Shown here piece by piece: positions 13,221 through 19,311 of a DNA stretch of 23,502 nucleotides (the first letter of the stretch is position 1; each line of letters begins with the position of its first letter). The notes beneath the pieces are model-generated. The model saw nothing but the letters and a program-made list of their open reading frames with translations. It had not been told where the DNA came from and searched no databases. Source of the stretch: a virus; the IMG/VR virus record IMGVR_UViG_3300042556_000768, positions 1 through 23,502 of that record, one strand, 5' to 3'. The position numbers and the translations under genes were made by a program.

Positions 13221-13685
13221 TTATTTCTTTAAGTTAATCTTAAAGGTTGTAGTGCTAATTCTAGGAGCTGGATGTACCATTTCGCCTGATTCAGGATCAA
13301 CCATAGAGGTTGGTAGTGTTCTAAGCATCTTTTCCCTTTCCTTGATAGCAAACTTCATAGACTCTAATTGGTCATTCATCTTGCTCCAAGTATAGTCTTG
13401 GTCATAGATATACTTAACACCTGATTCAAACTTAGCCATCTCGCTTCCTAAGACCTCAGCCTTGCCTCCAGGATACTTACTAAGCTCATCTAATACTAAC
13501 TCCTTTAAATCAGCTCTAATGCCTTCTAAAAGCTGTACAACAGCCTCTGACTTAACCAGTAGTTCTAATGGTGACTCACCTGTTTGTGTAAAGTGATCTA
13601 CTATCTGCGACTTGATTAACTCAATAGCAAATTTGTTAGGCTCAATAGAAGCAAGTTCTACTTTGGGTAATAATGTTAGGTTCAT
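13221..13685 (-). CDS. Helical early protein (154 aa), unknown
   Basis: This 154-residue mostly helical protein begins MNLTLLPKVELASIEPNKFA and contains LLVKSEAVVQLLEGIRADLK (residues 43-62) and YIYDQDYTWSKMNDQLESMK. A loop MVDPESGEMVHPAPRIST (about 128-145) lies near the end. It follows the SSAP-like gene with a one-base gap and is probably cotranscribed. Proteins of this type sit beside recombination genes in Bacteroidota phages, so a role as partner or nuclease regulator is possible. Family not recognised. Confidence 0.55.
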   Translation of the reverse strand: MNLTLLPKVELASIEPNKFAIELIKSQIVDHFTQTGESPLELLVKSEAVVQLLEGIRADLKELVLDELSKYPGGKAEVLGSEMAKFESGVKYIYDQDYTWSKMNDQLESMKFAIKEREKMLRTLPTSMVDPESGEMVHPAPRISTTTFKINLKK

Positions 13686-13686
13686 A

Positions 13687-14364
13687 TTATTTTAAGTTTT
13701 CTTTTTTCAATTTTAATACCTTCATCAATGTTTCATCAGAATCAAATGATTGCTTGTAAGTAAAGTATGTGTCAGTCAATTGCTTAACCTTAGTACACTT
13801 AGCTACTTCCATCATGATCTCTTCTCTTGTAGGCTCGTCTTGTAAGATTTCAGCTACAACCTCTTGTACTGGCTTAGAGGTTTTTTTCGGCTCTTCATGT
13901 ACGAAATCCATCTCTTCAGCAGGTGTAGCCTCGAATCCAGCAGCTTTCATCAACCATGCTAACTGATTACGGAATGCTTTACCAACAGCTCTAGTTTGTG
14001 CCATAGATAAGATTGCATACTCATCAAAGAATTTTTTGCTACCCTCTTTGTTAGAGCATATTGCGATACCTACTGATACCAACTTATTGTCTTGGTACGA
14101 TCTAACTTCGCAAGTAGCCATGTACTTAATTTCTCCTTCCTTAGATAAGTCTTGTACGCTTGTAATGATAGGGAATAACCCTAATGAAGCTCCAGCCATC
14201 TGCCATGCTTCTACATTACAATAATCCTTACCCTTGATGTTAGATACTAAGTGTGCTTCTTTAACGAATCTTTTAAGCTCGTTAGATAAAGAAAGCATAG
14301 AGTCCTTGTTTACCATGTGGTAACTGGGTGCTTGAATTTCGTTGTTAGTTGTTTGCAGTTCCAT
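13687..14364 (-). CDS. Conserved phage protein, possible recombination function
   Basis: This 225-residue protein contains a conserved block YCNVEAWQMAGASLGLFPII (residues 48-67), KYMATCEVRSYQDNKLVSVG, and the diagnostic ILSMAQTRAVGKAFRNQLAW followed by LMKAAGFEATPAEEMDF (about 118-153). The ‘SMAQTRAxxKAxRxxxxxxxxxAGxxATPAEEM’ motif is shared with phage proteins of several lineages, some encoded beside helicases and nucleases. By analogy to ssDNA-annealing proteins with a ‘AQTRA.gRAL’ helix (ERF-like), I suggest recombination or ssDNA binding. That is inference. The C-terminal tail (about 155-225) is variable and acidic. It overlaps the upstream small gene by 20 bases. Confidence 0.6.
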   Translation of the reverse strand: MELQTTNNEIQAPSYHMVNKDSMLSLSNELKRFVKEAHLVSNIKGKDYCNVEAWQMAGASLGLFPIITSVQDLSKEGEIKYMATCEVRSYQDNKLVSVGIAICSNKEGSKKFFDEYAILSMAQTRAVGKAFRNQLAWLMKAAGFEATPAEEMDFVHEEPKKTSKPVQEVVAEILQDEPTREEIMMEVAKCTKVKQLTDTYFTYKQSFDSDETLMKVLKLKKENLK

Positions 14365-14542
14365 GTGTTAATTGATTTTGTTGTGTAAAAAAAGTTGCTT
14401 TTTTGATTGGATATTGTTCCCACATTCTGACCATAGCTTCCATAGTTTCAAAACTTGATTGGCTGTAGTTCATGTTGTGGATAATCTTAGCGACAAAGAT
14501 TTTTTTGTCTACTTCGTTCATGTGTGCGAATGTTGATAGCAT
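14345..14542 (-). CDS. Small protein downstream of DnaA-like gene, unknown
   Basis: The most likely start is the ATG at 14542, ten bases after the DnaA-like gene's stop and preceded by AAAACAAACACT. An earlier in-frame ATG at 14632 would put 30 residues inside the DnaA-like gene. The 65-residue protein reads MLSTFAHMNEVDKKIFVAKI, then SSFETMEAMVRMWEQYP, and ends QLTHGTANN. It is helical, with no membrane segment. It contains a DnaA box in its coding DNA. Function unknown. Confidence 0.5.
   Translation of the reverse strand: MLSTFAHMNEVDKKIFVAKIIHNMNYSQSSFETMEAMVRMWEQYPIKKATFFTQQNQLTHGTANN
14476..14484 (-). promoter_or_regulatory. Perfect DnaA box TTATCCACA
   Basis: The minus strand reads TTATCCACA, the strongest bacterial DnaA box. 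It lies 69 bases beyond the stop of the DnaA domain IV gene, within the next coding region (codons for I-I-H-N). A single copy can occur by chance; no other perfect box was seen in the window. Confidence 0.4.
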
Positions 14543-14552
14543 AGTGTTTGTT

Positions 14553-14927
14553 TTAATAGTTTTCTGAATATAGTTTTGGTATCTTAATCTTACTTCTAAC
14601 TTGTGTGTATTGCTCCATATAGTATGGCACAACTTCTACGTCATTTACAAAGGTGTTTATGCCATGTAGCACTGTAGTCCTATCTCTATGGAAATAAGGA
14701 GCTATTTGGGCGGCTTTTTGCTTGTAGTGTACATGAAGGATATAGAAGCACATATTACGAGCAAGTACTTGAGGTCTATATCTACCTTTCTTAGTGATTA
14801 TCTTAGCATCTAAATTACAAGCTTTAGCTACCTTGTTGACTAAGTTGTTTACGATGTCCTGATCTACAAACAAAGGTTTTTTCTTTAGTAAGTTTTGTCT
14901 TGGTGTTCTAAATTTCGCTGTAATCAT
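14553..14927 (-). CDS. Free-standing DnaA C-terminal (domain IV) protein
   Basis: This 124-residue protein matches the DNA-binding domain IV of chromosomal initiator DnaA. RYRPQVLARNMCFYILHVHY (residues 49-68) corresponds to the RPRQIAMYL helix region. AAQIAPYFHRDRTTVLHGIN (72-91) corresponds to the DnaA signature, with RDRTTVLH in place of RDHTTVLH. There is no AAA+ domain, so it cannot act as an ATP-driven initiator. It would bind DnaA boxes, either to recruit host DnaA, to mark the phage origin, or to compete with host DnaA. It overlaps the upstream small gene by 20 bases and shares its operon with the winged-helix initiator and DnaB. Confidence 0.85.
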   Translation of the reverse strand: MITAKFRTPRQNLLKKKPLFVDQDIVNNLVNKVAKACNLDAKIITKKGRYRPQVLARNMCFYILHVHYKQKAAQIAPYFHRDRTTVLHGINTFVNDVEVVPYYMEQYTQVRSKIKIPKLYSENY

Positions 14928-15108
14928 TGATTTGGTTTTTAAGTAGTTCTAGTTTTTTGTTATAGAAGGTTTTTATTAGCTCGGTCATTTCATAATCATT
15001 GTTCTTAAGTCTTGTTTCAATAACATAACGACTATAGCCTGTAATCTCCATAATCTTTTTCATGTCGCCATACTTAAATAGGCTTTTGTAGTCTGTGATT
15101 TCTTGCAT
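14908..15108 (-). CDS. Small HTH-like protein
   Basis: This 66-residue protein opens MQEITDYKSLFKYGDMKKIM and carries a helix-turn-helix-like stretch MKKIMEITGYSRYVIETRLK (residues 16-35), resembling the first part of a Cro/C1 or MerR-type motif, then a helical tail ending NDYSEI. It overlaps the DnaA-like gene by 20 bases. It may bind DNA as a regulator of the early block. The assignment rests on the helix pattern only. Confidence 0.5.
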   Translation of the reverse strand: MQEITDYKSLFKYGDMKKIMEITGYSRYVIETRLKNNDYEMTELIKTFYNKKLELLKNQINDYSEI

Positions 15109-15112
15109 TTGT

Positions 15113-15343
15113 TTATTTAGTTTTAAAGTGATTGATATGTCTGTCTACTCCTTGAACTGCTGCATCTAAAGAAGCGTAATAACTTGCTCTCCAGTAATAC
15201 CATTTGCCATGTAGGATTTGATTATCCCATGTTATATACATCCCTTTGTAGGTGTATTGTTTTGACATTCTTCCATTACTGTTTACATAGGTAAACTCTT
15301 CTTTGATACCTTTTTTCTTTTGTTCTAGGGTTAGTTTCAACAT
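15113..15343 (-). CDS. Small phage protein (76 aa), unknown
   Basis: This 76-residue protein has a beta-like centre YTYKGMYITWDNQILHGKWY (residues 30-49) and ends DAAVQGVDRHINHF. The ‘Y.G..I.W......YW..SYYASLDAAV.GVD..I’ layout suggests an alpha/beta single domain with an aromatic core. Not recognised. It lies four bases upstream of the HTH-like gene and 11 bases downstream of the next small gene. Leader AAAACCAAAACCA is a clear example of the repeated A-rich starts. Confidence 0.5.
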   Translation of the reverse strand: MLKLTLEQKKKGIKEEFTYVNSNGRMSKQYTYKGMYITWDNQILHGKWYYWRASYYASLDAAVQGVDRHINHFKTK

Positions 15344-15354
15344 TGGTTTTGGTT

Positions 15355-15564
15355 TTATTCCTCTTCTGAGGGTTTTGGATAGATTTTTGTTTCTAGGACT
15401 TCTGATGTTCTGAGTGGTAGACCTTGACTAAGCTTCTCAAAGATGGCATAAGCTACCTCTTTTTTAGTGCTAATCGTTCCACTGATAAATACACCATCTT
15501 GCTTTGTAAAATAGATAGTGTCGTTAAGTAATTGGTCGGTTTCGGCTACGAATTCGAATTTCAT
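15355..15564 (-). CDS. Small phage protein (69 aa), unknown
   Basis: The protein begins MKFEFVAETDQLLNDTIYFT, followed by KQDGVFISGTISTKKEVAYA and a helical LFEKLSQ-type segment, and ends in KPSEEE. It has a beta-hairpin-plus-helix look and no membrane segment. Nothing in it identifies a function. It sits in the middle of the small-gene run, separated from its neighbours by 11-12 bases, and is presumably cotranscribed with them. Confidence 0.5.
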   Translation of the reverse strand: MKFEFVAETDQLLNDTIYFTKQDGVFISGTISTKKEVAYAIFEKLSQGLPLRTSEVLETKIYPKPSEEE

Positions 15565-15576
15565 GTGTTGTATGTT

Positions 15577-15774
15577 TTATTTGTTAAGTTTTTGGTGTCT
15601 AGTAAAATAGGTTTTTGGATCACCTATCTTGACTTGGCTCATATTCTTCTCATATTCTAATGGATGAATACAGGTTTTTGTCTGATGGTTGTAATAGGCT
15701 TGTTCGCCTTTGTCGATGATTGTGCCAGTAATACCGCACTTCATCTGATAACTGAGTGTGATTAATTCGTGCAT
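15577..15774 (-). CDS. Small protein with possible zinc knuckle (65 aa)
   Basis: This 65-residue protein has C13 in MKCGITGTIIDKGEQAYYNH and C35 in TKTCIHPLEYE, with histidines near each (H30, H37). The ‘C.....I.KGE.AYYN...K.C.H..EY’ pattern resembles a degenerate treble-clef or zinc-knuckle in which the second cysteine of each pair is missing. Zinc binding is therefore unlikely or at best incomplete. It is the last gene before the noncoding stretch 15775-16114. Function unknown. Confidence 0.5.
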   Translation of the reverse strand: MHELITLSYQMKCGITGTIIDKGEQAYYNHQTKTCIHPLEYEKNMSQVKIGDPKTYFTRHQKLNK

Positions 15775-15813
15775 GGGTTTTTTGTTTTGGTTGTAGAATG
15801 TAAAATTAGGAAG

Positions 15814-15952
15814 TTTTTGTAAATATTTGAAAGTTTTTTGTTAAAATATTGTTAAAGGTTTGCAAAAGTTTTTGTCCATACAAAAGATTTTTGCCCCAGA
15901 TTTTTGTGGGTTTTTTGGGGAGTTTTTGCATAGGGTTTTTGGCAGATTTTTG
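15814..15952. repeat. Nine TTTTTG copies, helically phased in the right half
   Basis: TTTTTG begins at 15814, 15835, 15869, 15888, 15901, 15912, 15923, 15936 and 15947. The last six are 13, 11, 11, 13 and 11 apart, near one helical turn. Runs of T in phase with the helix usually give intrinsic curvature. Confidence 0.6.
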
Positions 15953-16007
15953 TCTGCAACTGAAAAGTAGTTGCACATTTAACTAGCTTTTGCCGATATG
16001 TAAGGGC

Positions 16008-16046
16008 AAGGCATAGCTAAAAGGCATTTTAAGGCACTTTTAAGGC
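16008..16046. repeat. AAGGC repeat cluster related to terS-terL gap
   Basis: AAGGC occurs at 16008, 16021, 16031 and 16042. The 12-base stretch at 16024-16035 recurs at 19330-19341 and the 11-base stretch at 16042-16052 recurs at 19396-19406, so the two intergenic regions share sequence in the same order. Confidence 0.6.
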
Positions 16047-16114
16047 TTAAATTTAGCTTATCTTATTTGGATAATATAAAGATATCAACCGCAAAGAAAG
16101 TGGCTAAAAACGGC

Positions 16115-16342
16115 TTATTTTGCCAAATATTCCGCCTCTTTTATTTTTGCTATCCTTTGGGCTAATTGGTCGGTATTGTAAGATTGAAACGCAATACCTC
16201 CCCCATATTGCTTATTGTGAAACTTACGCCCTCCTAATTGACGAGATAAAAAAAGAGCTCTTGCGTAAGTGTCAGCTAATTGCAAATAATGAACAACAAA
16301 ACGAGGGTTACCGTTTGTGTCGTTGTTAATATGTGTAAACAT
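16115..16342 (-). CDS. Conserved small Bacteroidota phage/plasmid protein (75 aa)
   Basis: This 75-residue protein carries NDTNGNPRFVVHYLQL (residues 7-22) and GGRKFHNKQYGGGIAFQSYN (37-56). I recall close relatives (NDTNGNPRYVVHF... GGRKYHNKSYGGGIVFQSY) as widespread in Bacteroidota mobile elements and phages, with no assigned function. The conserved basic/aromatic core suggests a small nucleic-acid-associated domain. It lies downstream of the gene at 16410-17303, with a hairpin between them. Confidence 0.65.
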   Translation of the reverse strand: MFTHINNDTNGNPRFVVHYLQLADTYARALFLSRQLGGRKFHNKQYGGGIAFQSYNTDQLAQRIAKIKEAEYLAK

Positions 16343-16362
16343 TATCTTTTGTTTTGGTTAAT

Positions 16363-16384
16363 ATAGCCCCTAAAAAGAGGCTAT
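16363..16384. repeat. Short hairpin between two leftward genes
   Basis: ATAGCC (16363-16368) and GGCTAT (16379-16384) form a perfect six-base inverted repeat around a ten-base loop. No T-run follows on the minus strand, so it is more likely an RNA-processing or stability hairpin than a terminator. Confidence 0.45.
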
Positions 16385-16409
16385 TTCGGCTAATATCAAG
16401 CCTCGTCAG

Positions 16410-17303
16410 TTAACCTAATTCAGGGATCAAATTTTCAACCTCGTCAATACTAATTTTATGGCAACCAACCGATAAAAAGCCGTCTTTAAAGCCGTTATAA
16501 GTAAAGTCGCCAACGTGTTGACCAATTTGCAAAGTGTTATCTTTTAGACGTTGATAAGCCAATAAAAAAACATTTTTAGACATTTTAACGCCTCCGCTTG
16601 TTTCTACTTTGTCCGTTTCTTTGTTATATCTTAAAAAATACTGACCTAAGTTATAAATTGACGAAACTTTAAACGCCCTAAATTCTAAAATGTCGTCTTT
16701 TGCCTTTTCTAGTCGCTTTTGCTCGGCTTTTCTTTGGTTCTCGTCTTTTCTTATTTGCCATGTTTTGAACTCCTCCGAGTTTTGGTATTCAAATATCCAA
16801 TTGGTTAGCTCGTTGTATCTATTTTGTAGGGTTTTATACTCCCATAAAAACGCACTTAAATCAAAAAAAGATACATACTTTTCAAAAATGTCAATTGCAA
16901 TTTTTGCCTGTTCTATGTATCCGTTTTTTAATTTAGTGGCTTTTATTGCCTTTTGTTGAGCCTCTTTTGCATATTCTAAATAGCTTTTTAAATTTTCTAG
17001 ATGTGCTGTCGTTGACGTTTCGATATCATTAAAAAAACTTTGTACCTTGAAAAATTCAACGTTTGCGGGTATTGATCGCCAAACAAGTGTTTGCTGTTTA
17101 CTTGTTGAGTTTGAATAGTGCCTATCATTAAAAAATACGCACTTTTTGCCGTCTTTGTTTGTTACGTGTTGAGCTAGTTTAAAATGATAGCCATACGAAT
17201 AAATACTATCGTACTCAAAAAACATATTTGAGCCTTTACCATGTGTTTGAGTTTGATTTGCCCAAACGTGTGTCAATTCGCTGTTGTTAAATTTTGTTCT
17301 CAT
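16410..17303 (-). CDS. Conserved mobile-element protein, DUF8033-like N-terminus
   Basis: This 297-residue protein starts MRTKFNNSELTHVWANQTQT, then GKGSNMFFEYDSIYSYGYHF. I recall the phrase ‘FNNxELAHxWANQxxxxGKGSxxFFExDxIYSYGxHFxLAxH’ from phage and plasmid proteins annotated DUF8033. The middle (about residues 100-200) is a long charged helix with coiled-coil character (KAEQKRLEKAKDDILEFRAF). The C-terminal part (about 215-297) is beta-rich with VGCHKISIDEVENLI at the end. No catalytic motif was found. Because relatives move with mobile elements, it may act on host or invading nucleic acid, but function is unknown. Confidence 0.6.
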   Translation of the reverse strand: MRTKFNNSELTHVWANQTQTHGKGSNMFFEYDSIYSYGYHFKLAQHVTNKDGKKCVFFNDRHYSNSTSKQQTLVWRSIPANVEFFKVQSFFNDIETSTTAHLENLKSYLEYAKEAQQKAIKATKLKNGYIEQAKIAIDIFEKYVSFFDLSAFLWEYKTLQNRYNELTNWIFEYQNSEEFKTWQIRKDENQRKAEQKRLEKAKDDILEFRAFKVSSIYNLGQYFLRYNKETDKVETSGGVKMSKNVFLLAYQRLKDNTLQIGQHVGDFTYNGFKDGFLSVGCHKISIDEVENLIPELG

Positions 17304-17328
17304 TGTGTTTTGTTTGTAGTGTTATAGA

Positions 17329-17436
17329 TTATTTTTTATAATTGGTTAACTCTTGCCAAATAGTTAAAGCAAGGGTATAAACTAAGATACCGCCAATAAA
17401 TAAGGCGATAAATTCAAATAGGCTAATTGTTTGCAT
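17329..17436 (-). CDS. Tiny membrane protein (35 aa)
   Basis: The ORF opens MQTISLFEFIALFIGGILVY, continues TLALTIWQEL and ends NYKK, one hydrophobic helix over residues 6-26. It starts inside the end of the next upstream tiny gene (14-base overlap) and ends 25 bases before the next gene. Its start CAATGCAAAC is shared with its neighbour. Probably a small inner-membrane early protein; function unknown. Confidence 0.5.
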   Translation of the reverse strand: MQTISLFEFIALFIGGILVYTLALTIWQELTNYKK

Positions 17437-17539
17437 TGTTATCGATTAAAAGGTGAATTAAAAGTTTACCAACGTTTGCCATGAATAAGCTAAATAAAAC
17501 TAATTCAGCTATTAAAAGCATGTTTGAAAGTGTTTGCAT
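17423..17539 (-). CDS. Tiny membrane protein (38 aa)
   Basis: The ORF opens MQTLSNMLLIAELVLFSLFM, then ANVGKLLIHLLIDNNANN. A hydrophobic stretch runs from about residue 7 to 22, and a second amphipathic one from 25 to 32. It overlaps the next tiny membrane ORF by 14 bases. The pair looks like a small membrane two-gene cassette. Function unknown. Confidence 0.5.
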   Translation of the reverse strand: MQTLSNMLLIAELVLFSLFMANVGKLLIHLLIDNNANN

Positions 17540-17557
17540 TGTGTTTAGGTTTAAAGG

Positions 17558-17803
17558 TTAAATATCTTGTTCAATAGTGTTAGAATAATAAACGTCAAGA
17601 AAAAGACTTTTAATACTTGTTTCTTGATAAGCATTAACGCCTGTTTGCTTTTCAATATTAATAGCCAAATCTAAAAGGTCTTTTAATATCATTGCTTTCG
17701 CTTTTGACTCACCTGTATTGGCTTTCCAATCTATAATATTGGACGCAATAGATTGTAGTAATTGAGTTACCTGATAATCATTTTTAAGTGTGATTGTTTG
17801 CAT
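17558..17803 (-). CDS. First gene of leftward operon, small helical protein
   Basis: This 81-residue protein opens MQTITLKNDYQVTQLLQSIA and continues with helical segments (KAKAMILKDLLDLAINIEKQ) and an acidic end (YYSNTIEQDI). It is soluble and helical, without cysteine. It is the first gene after the divergent control region, so it is likely an immediate-early product. Its ATG has the same CAAAC continuation as two tiny genes downstream. Not recognised; an early regulator is possible but not shown. Confidence 0.5.
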   Translation of the reverse strand: MQTITLKNDYQVTQLLQSIASNIIDWKANTGESKAKAMILKDLLDLAINIEKQTGVNAYQETSIKSLFLDVYYSNTIEQDI

Positions 17804-18330
17804 AACTGATTGATTTTTAATTGTTTAAGTGTTTTTGTTATTGTTTTGTGTCTCATTGACAAAACGAATATAGTATTTATATCAATACAAAATGCAAATA
17901 AATATAAATAATTGTAAAAATATTTAAAATAGTTTATTTGGTATTAGTTGAATGGATATACAATTAGTAAGTATTATAGTATCCATTGTTCAATTAATAA
18001 TTTAATATTATATTAATAATATAAGAGTATTATAATAATATAAGTACTTTATAATTTAATTAGTGAGTATGTATTAATATAATACTTTGAGTGAGTTTTA
18101 CTTTTCCCGTTTGAGTGACCTAACAATCATTAAATATTATCCCTAACTTTGACCGACCAAACTAGCCAAAATGATCCGACCAAATAGGGTAGAGCAACAG
18201 CATATAATATATATTATGTTAAGTGACAGACCCCCTACCCTCTTTTTTAGCGTAACCGATAGGGTAGACCCCTTGTGCCCCCCAATATTCTGATATAAAA
18301 CAATGATTTTAACATTTTTAAACATTTGAT
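17804..18330. promoter_or_regulatory. AT-rich divergent control region
   Basis: No gene was seen in these 527 bases, from which the leftward and rightward blocks diverge. The left and middle part is very AT-rich, with dense TAATATAATAAT-type stretches (17990-18085). The right part holds paired repeats: TTTGAGTGA at 18086 and 18110, CCGACCAAA at 18153 and 18176, and ATAGGGTAGA at 18184 and 18259. CTACCCT (18235-18241) is inverted to AGGGTAG (18261-18267). This is the best place for early promoters, operators and possibly the replication origin. Confidence 0.6.
18144..18151 (+). promoter_or_regulatory. Rightward -7 promoter box in control region
   Basis: TAACTTTG matches TAnnTTTG exactly. The CCGACCAAA repeats (18153-18161, 18176-18184) begin right at the expected transcription start, a usual operator place. 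There is no TTG at the expected -33 distance, so strength is uncertain. The leader to the first gene would be about 175 bases. Confidence 0.45.
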
Positions 18331-18552
18331 ATGACTGAACGTAAATTAGACTTGAGATATAAGAATGGAGTTGATAAAGGTGCAATGAGCAGCCTTAATA
18401 TACCTTTTCCAGTAAAAGGAACGCTAAAGGTTGTTGAGGAAGTGCCTGAGAAGCCTAAGCAGTACTTGAGAGCTGAATTAGCTAAGAAGCAGAATAGGAA
18501 GAACCCAAGAACTCTATCTATGTATAGATGCAAACCGAAACCAAAGAAATAA
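18331..18552 (+). CDS. Small basic protein (73 aa) at start of packaging operon
   Basis: This protein opens MTERKLDLRYKNGVDKGAMS and has a proline- and lysine-rich rest ending SMYRCKPKPKK. The net charge is strongly positive. Short, basic, probably disordered; nucleic-acid binding is plausible. The family is not recognised. It lies eight bases upstream of the zinc-ribbon gene and begins the rightward run to terminase. Confidence 0.5.
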   Translation: MTERKLDLRYKNGVDKGAMSSLNIPFPVKGTLKVVEEVPEKPKQYLRAELAKKQNRKNPRTLSMYRCKPKPKK

Positions 18553-18560
18553 CTAAAACT

Positions 18561-18752
18561 ATGAAAGATACTTATGGTAAAAAGGATTACACGTGTAAAT
18601 GTGGTACTGTAACCGAAGGATACGTGTGGTTTAGTCAAGTAAAGGAAACTCAGTTTGAATGCACCAATTGTGGCAAGTGGTTAGGTTATGATAACCTGGA
18701 GAAGAAGGTTACTAGCATTATTTCAATACGCACACCAACAAAGAATAGATAA
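18561..18752 (+). CDS. Small zinc-ribbon protein
   Basis: The protein has 63 residues from the ATG at 18561. An earlier in-frame ATG at 18528 would overlap the preceding gene, and this start sits eight bases after its stop. A C-x-C (C12, C14) and C-x-x-C (C34, C37) set forms a zinc ribbon. Phage zinc ribbons in this place often precede terminase and can bind DNA or the HNH/terminase machinery; that is inference. Its stop is one base from the next ATG. Confidence 0.6.
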   Translation: MKDTYGKKDYTCKCGTVTEGYVWFSQVKETQFECTNCGKWLGYDNLEKKVTSIISIRTPTKNR

Positions 18753-18753
18753 T

Positions 18754-19311
18754 ATGAACGCACAATTCAAAGAAATAGCTAAAGAGGCTTTTATTATCGC
18801 CTATAAGGATAACTTTGGCAATATCACCATATCATGTGAGGCATCTGGAGTCGGTAGAACGCAGTATAAGACTTGGTTGAAGGATGATCCTGAGTTTGCT
18901 AAGAGATTAGCTGAAATCGAGCCTGAGGAGATAATGCTTGACTTTGGCGAACAAAAGCTAATGGAGAGGATTGCTAGGGGTGATACCTTAGCTACCATGT
19001 TCTTACTGAAGACTAGAGGCAAGAGAAGAGGATATATCGAAAAGACTGAGGTTGCTCACGAAGGAGATGTGGTTAAGCAAATTACAGTCAACGTAGTTAA
19101 ACCGAATCAAATTGAAGATATTATGAAACAGATAGACGGAGATGAGCACAAAGCGTTACCTGAAGGTGAGATAATCAACTTTGATACGCAAACAGAGCCA
19201 GGAATGGTCGTACCTGCTTACAAGGCAGGGGAAAGTGATGAAATCCCACTTTATAACCATGATAAAGGCGAATTATTAGATATTAATGAAGATGGTGAGT
19301 ATGAGGAGTAG
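18754..19311 (+). CDS. terS: Terminase small subunit
   Basis: The 185-residue protein has an N-terminal helix-turn-helix (about residues 22-43: GNITISCEASGVGRTQYKTW) followed by LKDDPEFAKRLAEIEPE and helices LMERIARGDTLATMFLLKTR, the pattern of TerS DNA-binding and oligomerisation parts. The ATG at 18754 is chosen over an ATG at 18688 that would lie in the zinc-ribbon gene. The C-terminal third is acidic (DINEDGEYEE). It should recognise the packaging site; a phased array lies just downstream. The gene is followed by the large subunit after 264 bases. Confidence 0.75.
   Translation: MNAQFKEIAKEAFIIAYKDNFGNITISCEASGVGRTQYKTWLKDDPEFAKRLAEIEPEEIMLDFGEQKLMERIARGDTLATMFLLKTRGKRRGYIEKTEVAHEGDVVKQITVNVVKPNQIEDIMKQIDGDEHKALPEGEIINFDTQTEPGMVVPAYKAGESDEIPLYNHDKGELLDINEDGEYEE

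Larger units (their letters stand above)
15775..16114. promoter_or_regulatory. Noncoding stretch with phased T-tracts and AAGGC repeats
   Basis: No gene was seen in these 340 bases. The left part (15814-15952) holds nine TTTTTG copies, mostly 11-13 bases apart, and the right part (16008-16046) holds four AAGGC copies 13, 10 and 11 bases apart. The region lies upstream of the gene at 15774. Phased T-tracts predict bent DNA, and the layout would suit an origin or a regulatory region. No exact TAnnTTTG box was found on the minus strand. Confidence 0.5.

Noticed and set aside
15814-15952. CRISPR-like array from the TTTTTG copies
   Set aside because: Units are six bases at 11-34 base spacing, far shorter than CRISPR repeats and spacers, and no cas gene is nearby.
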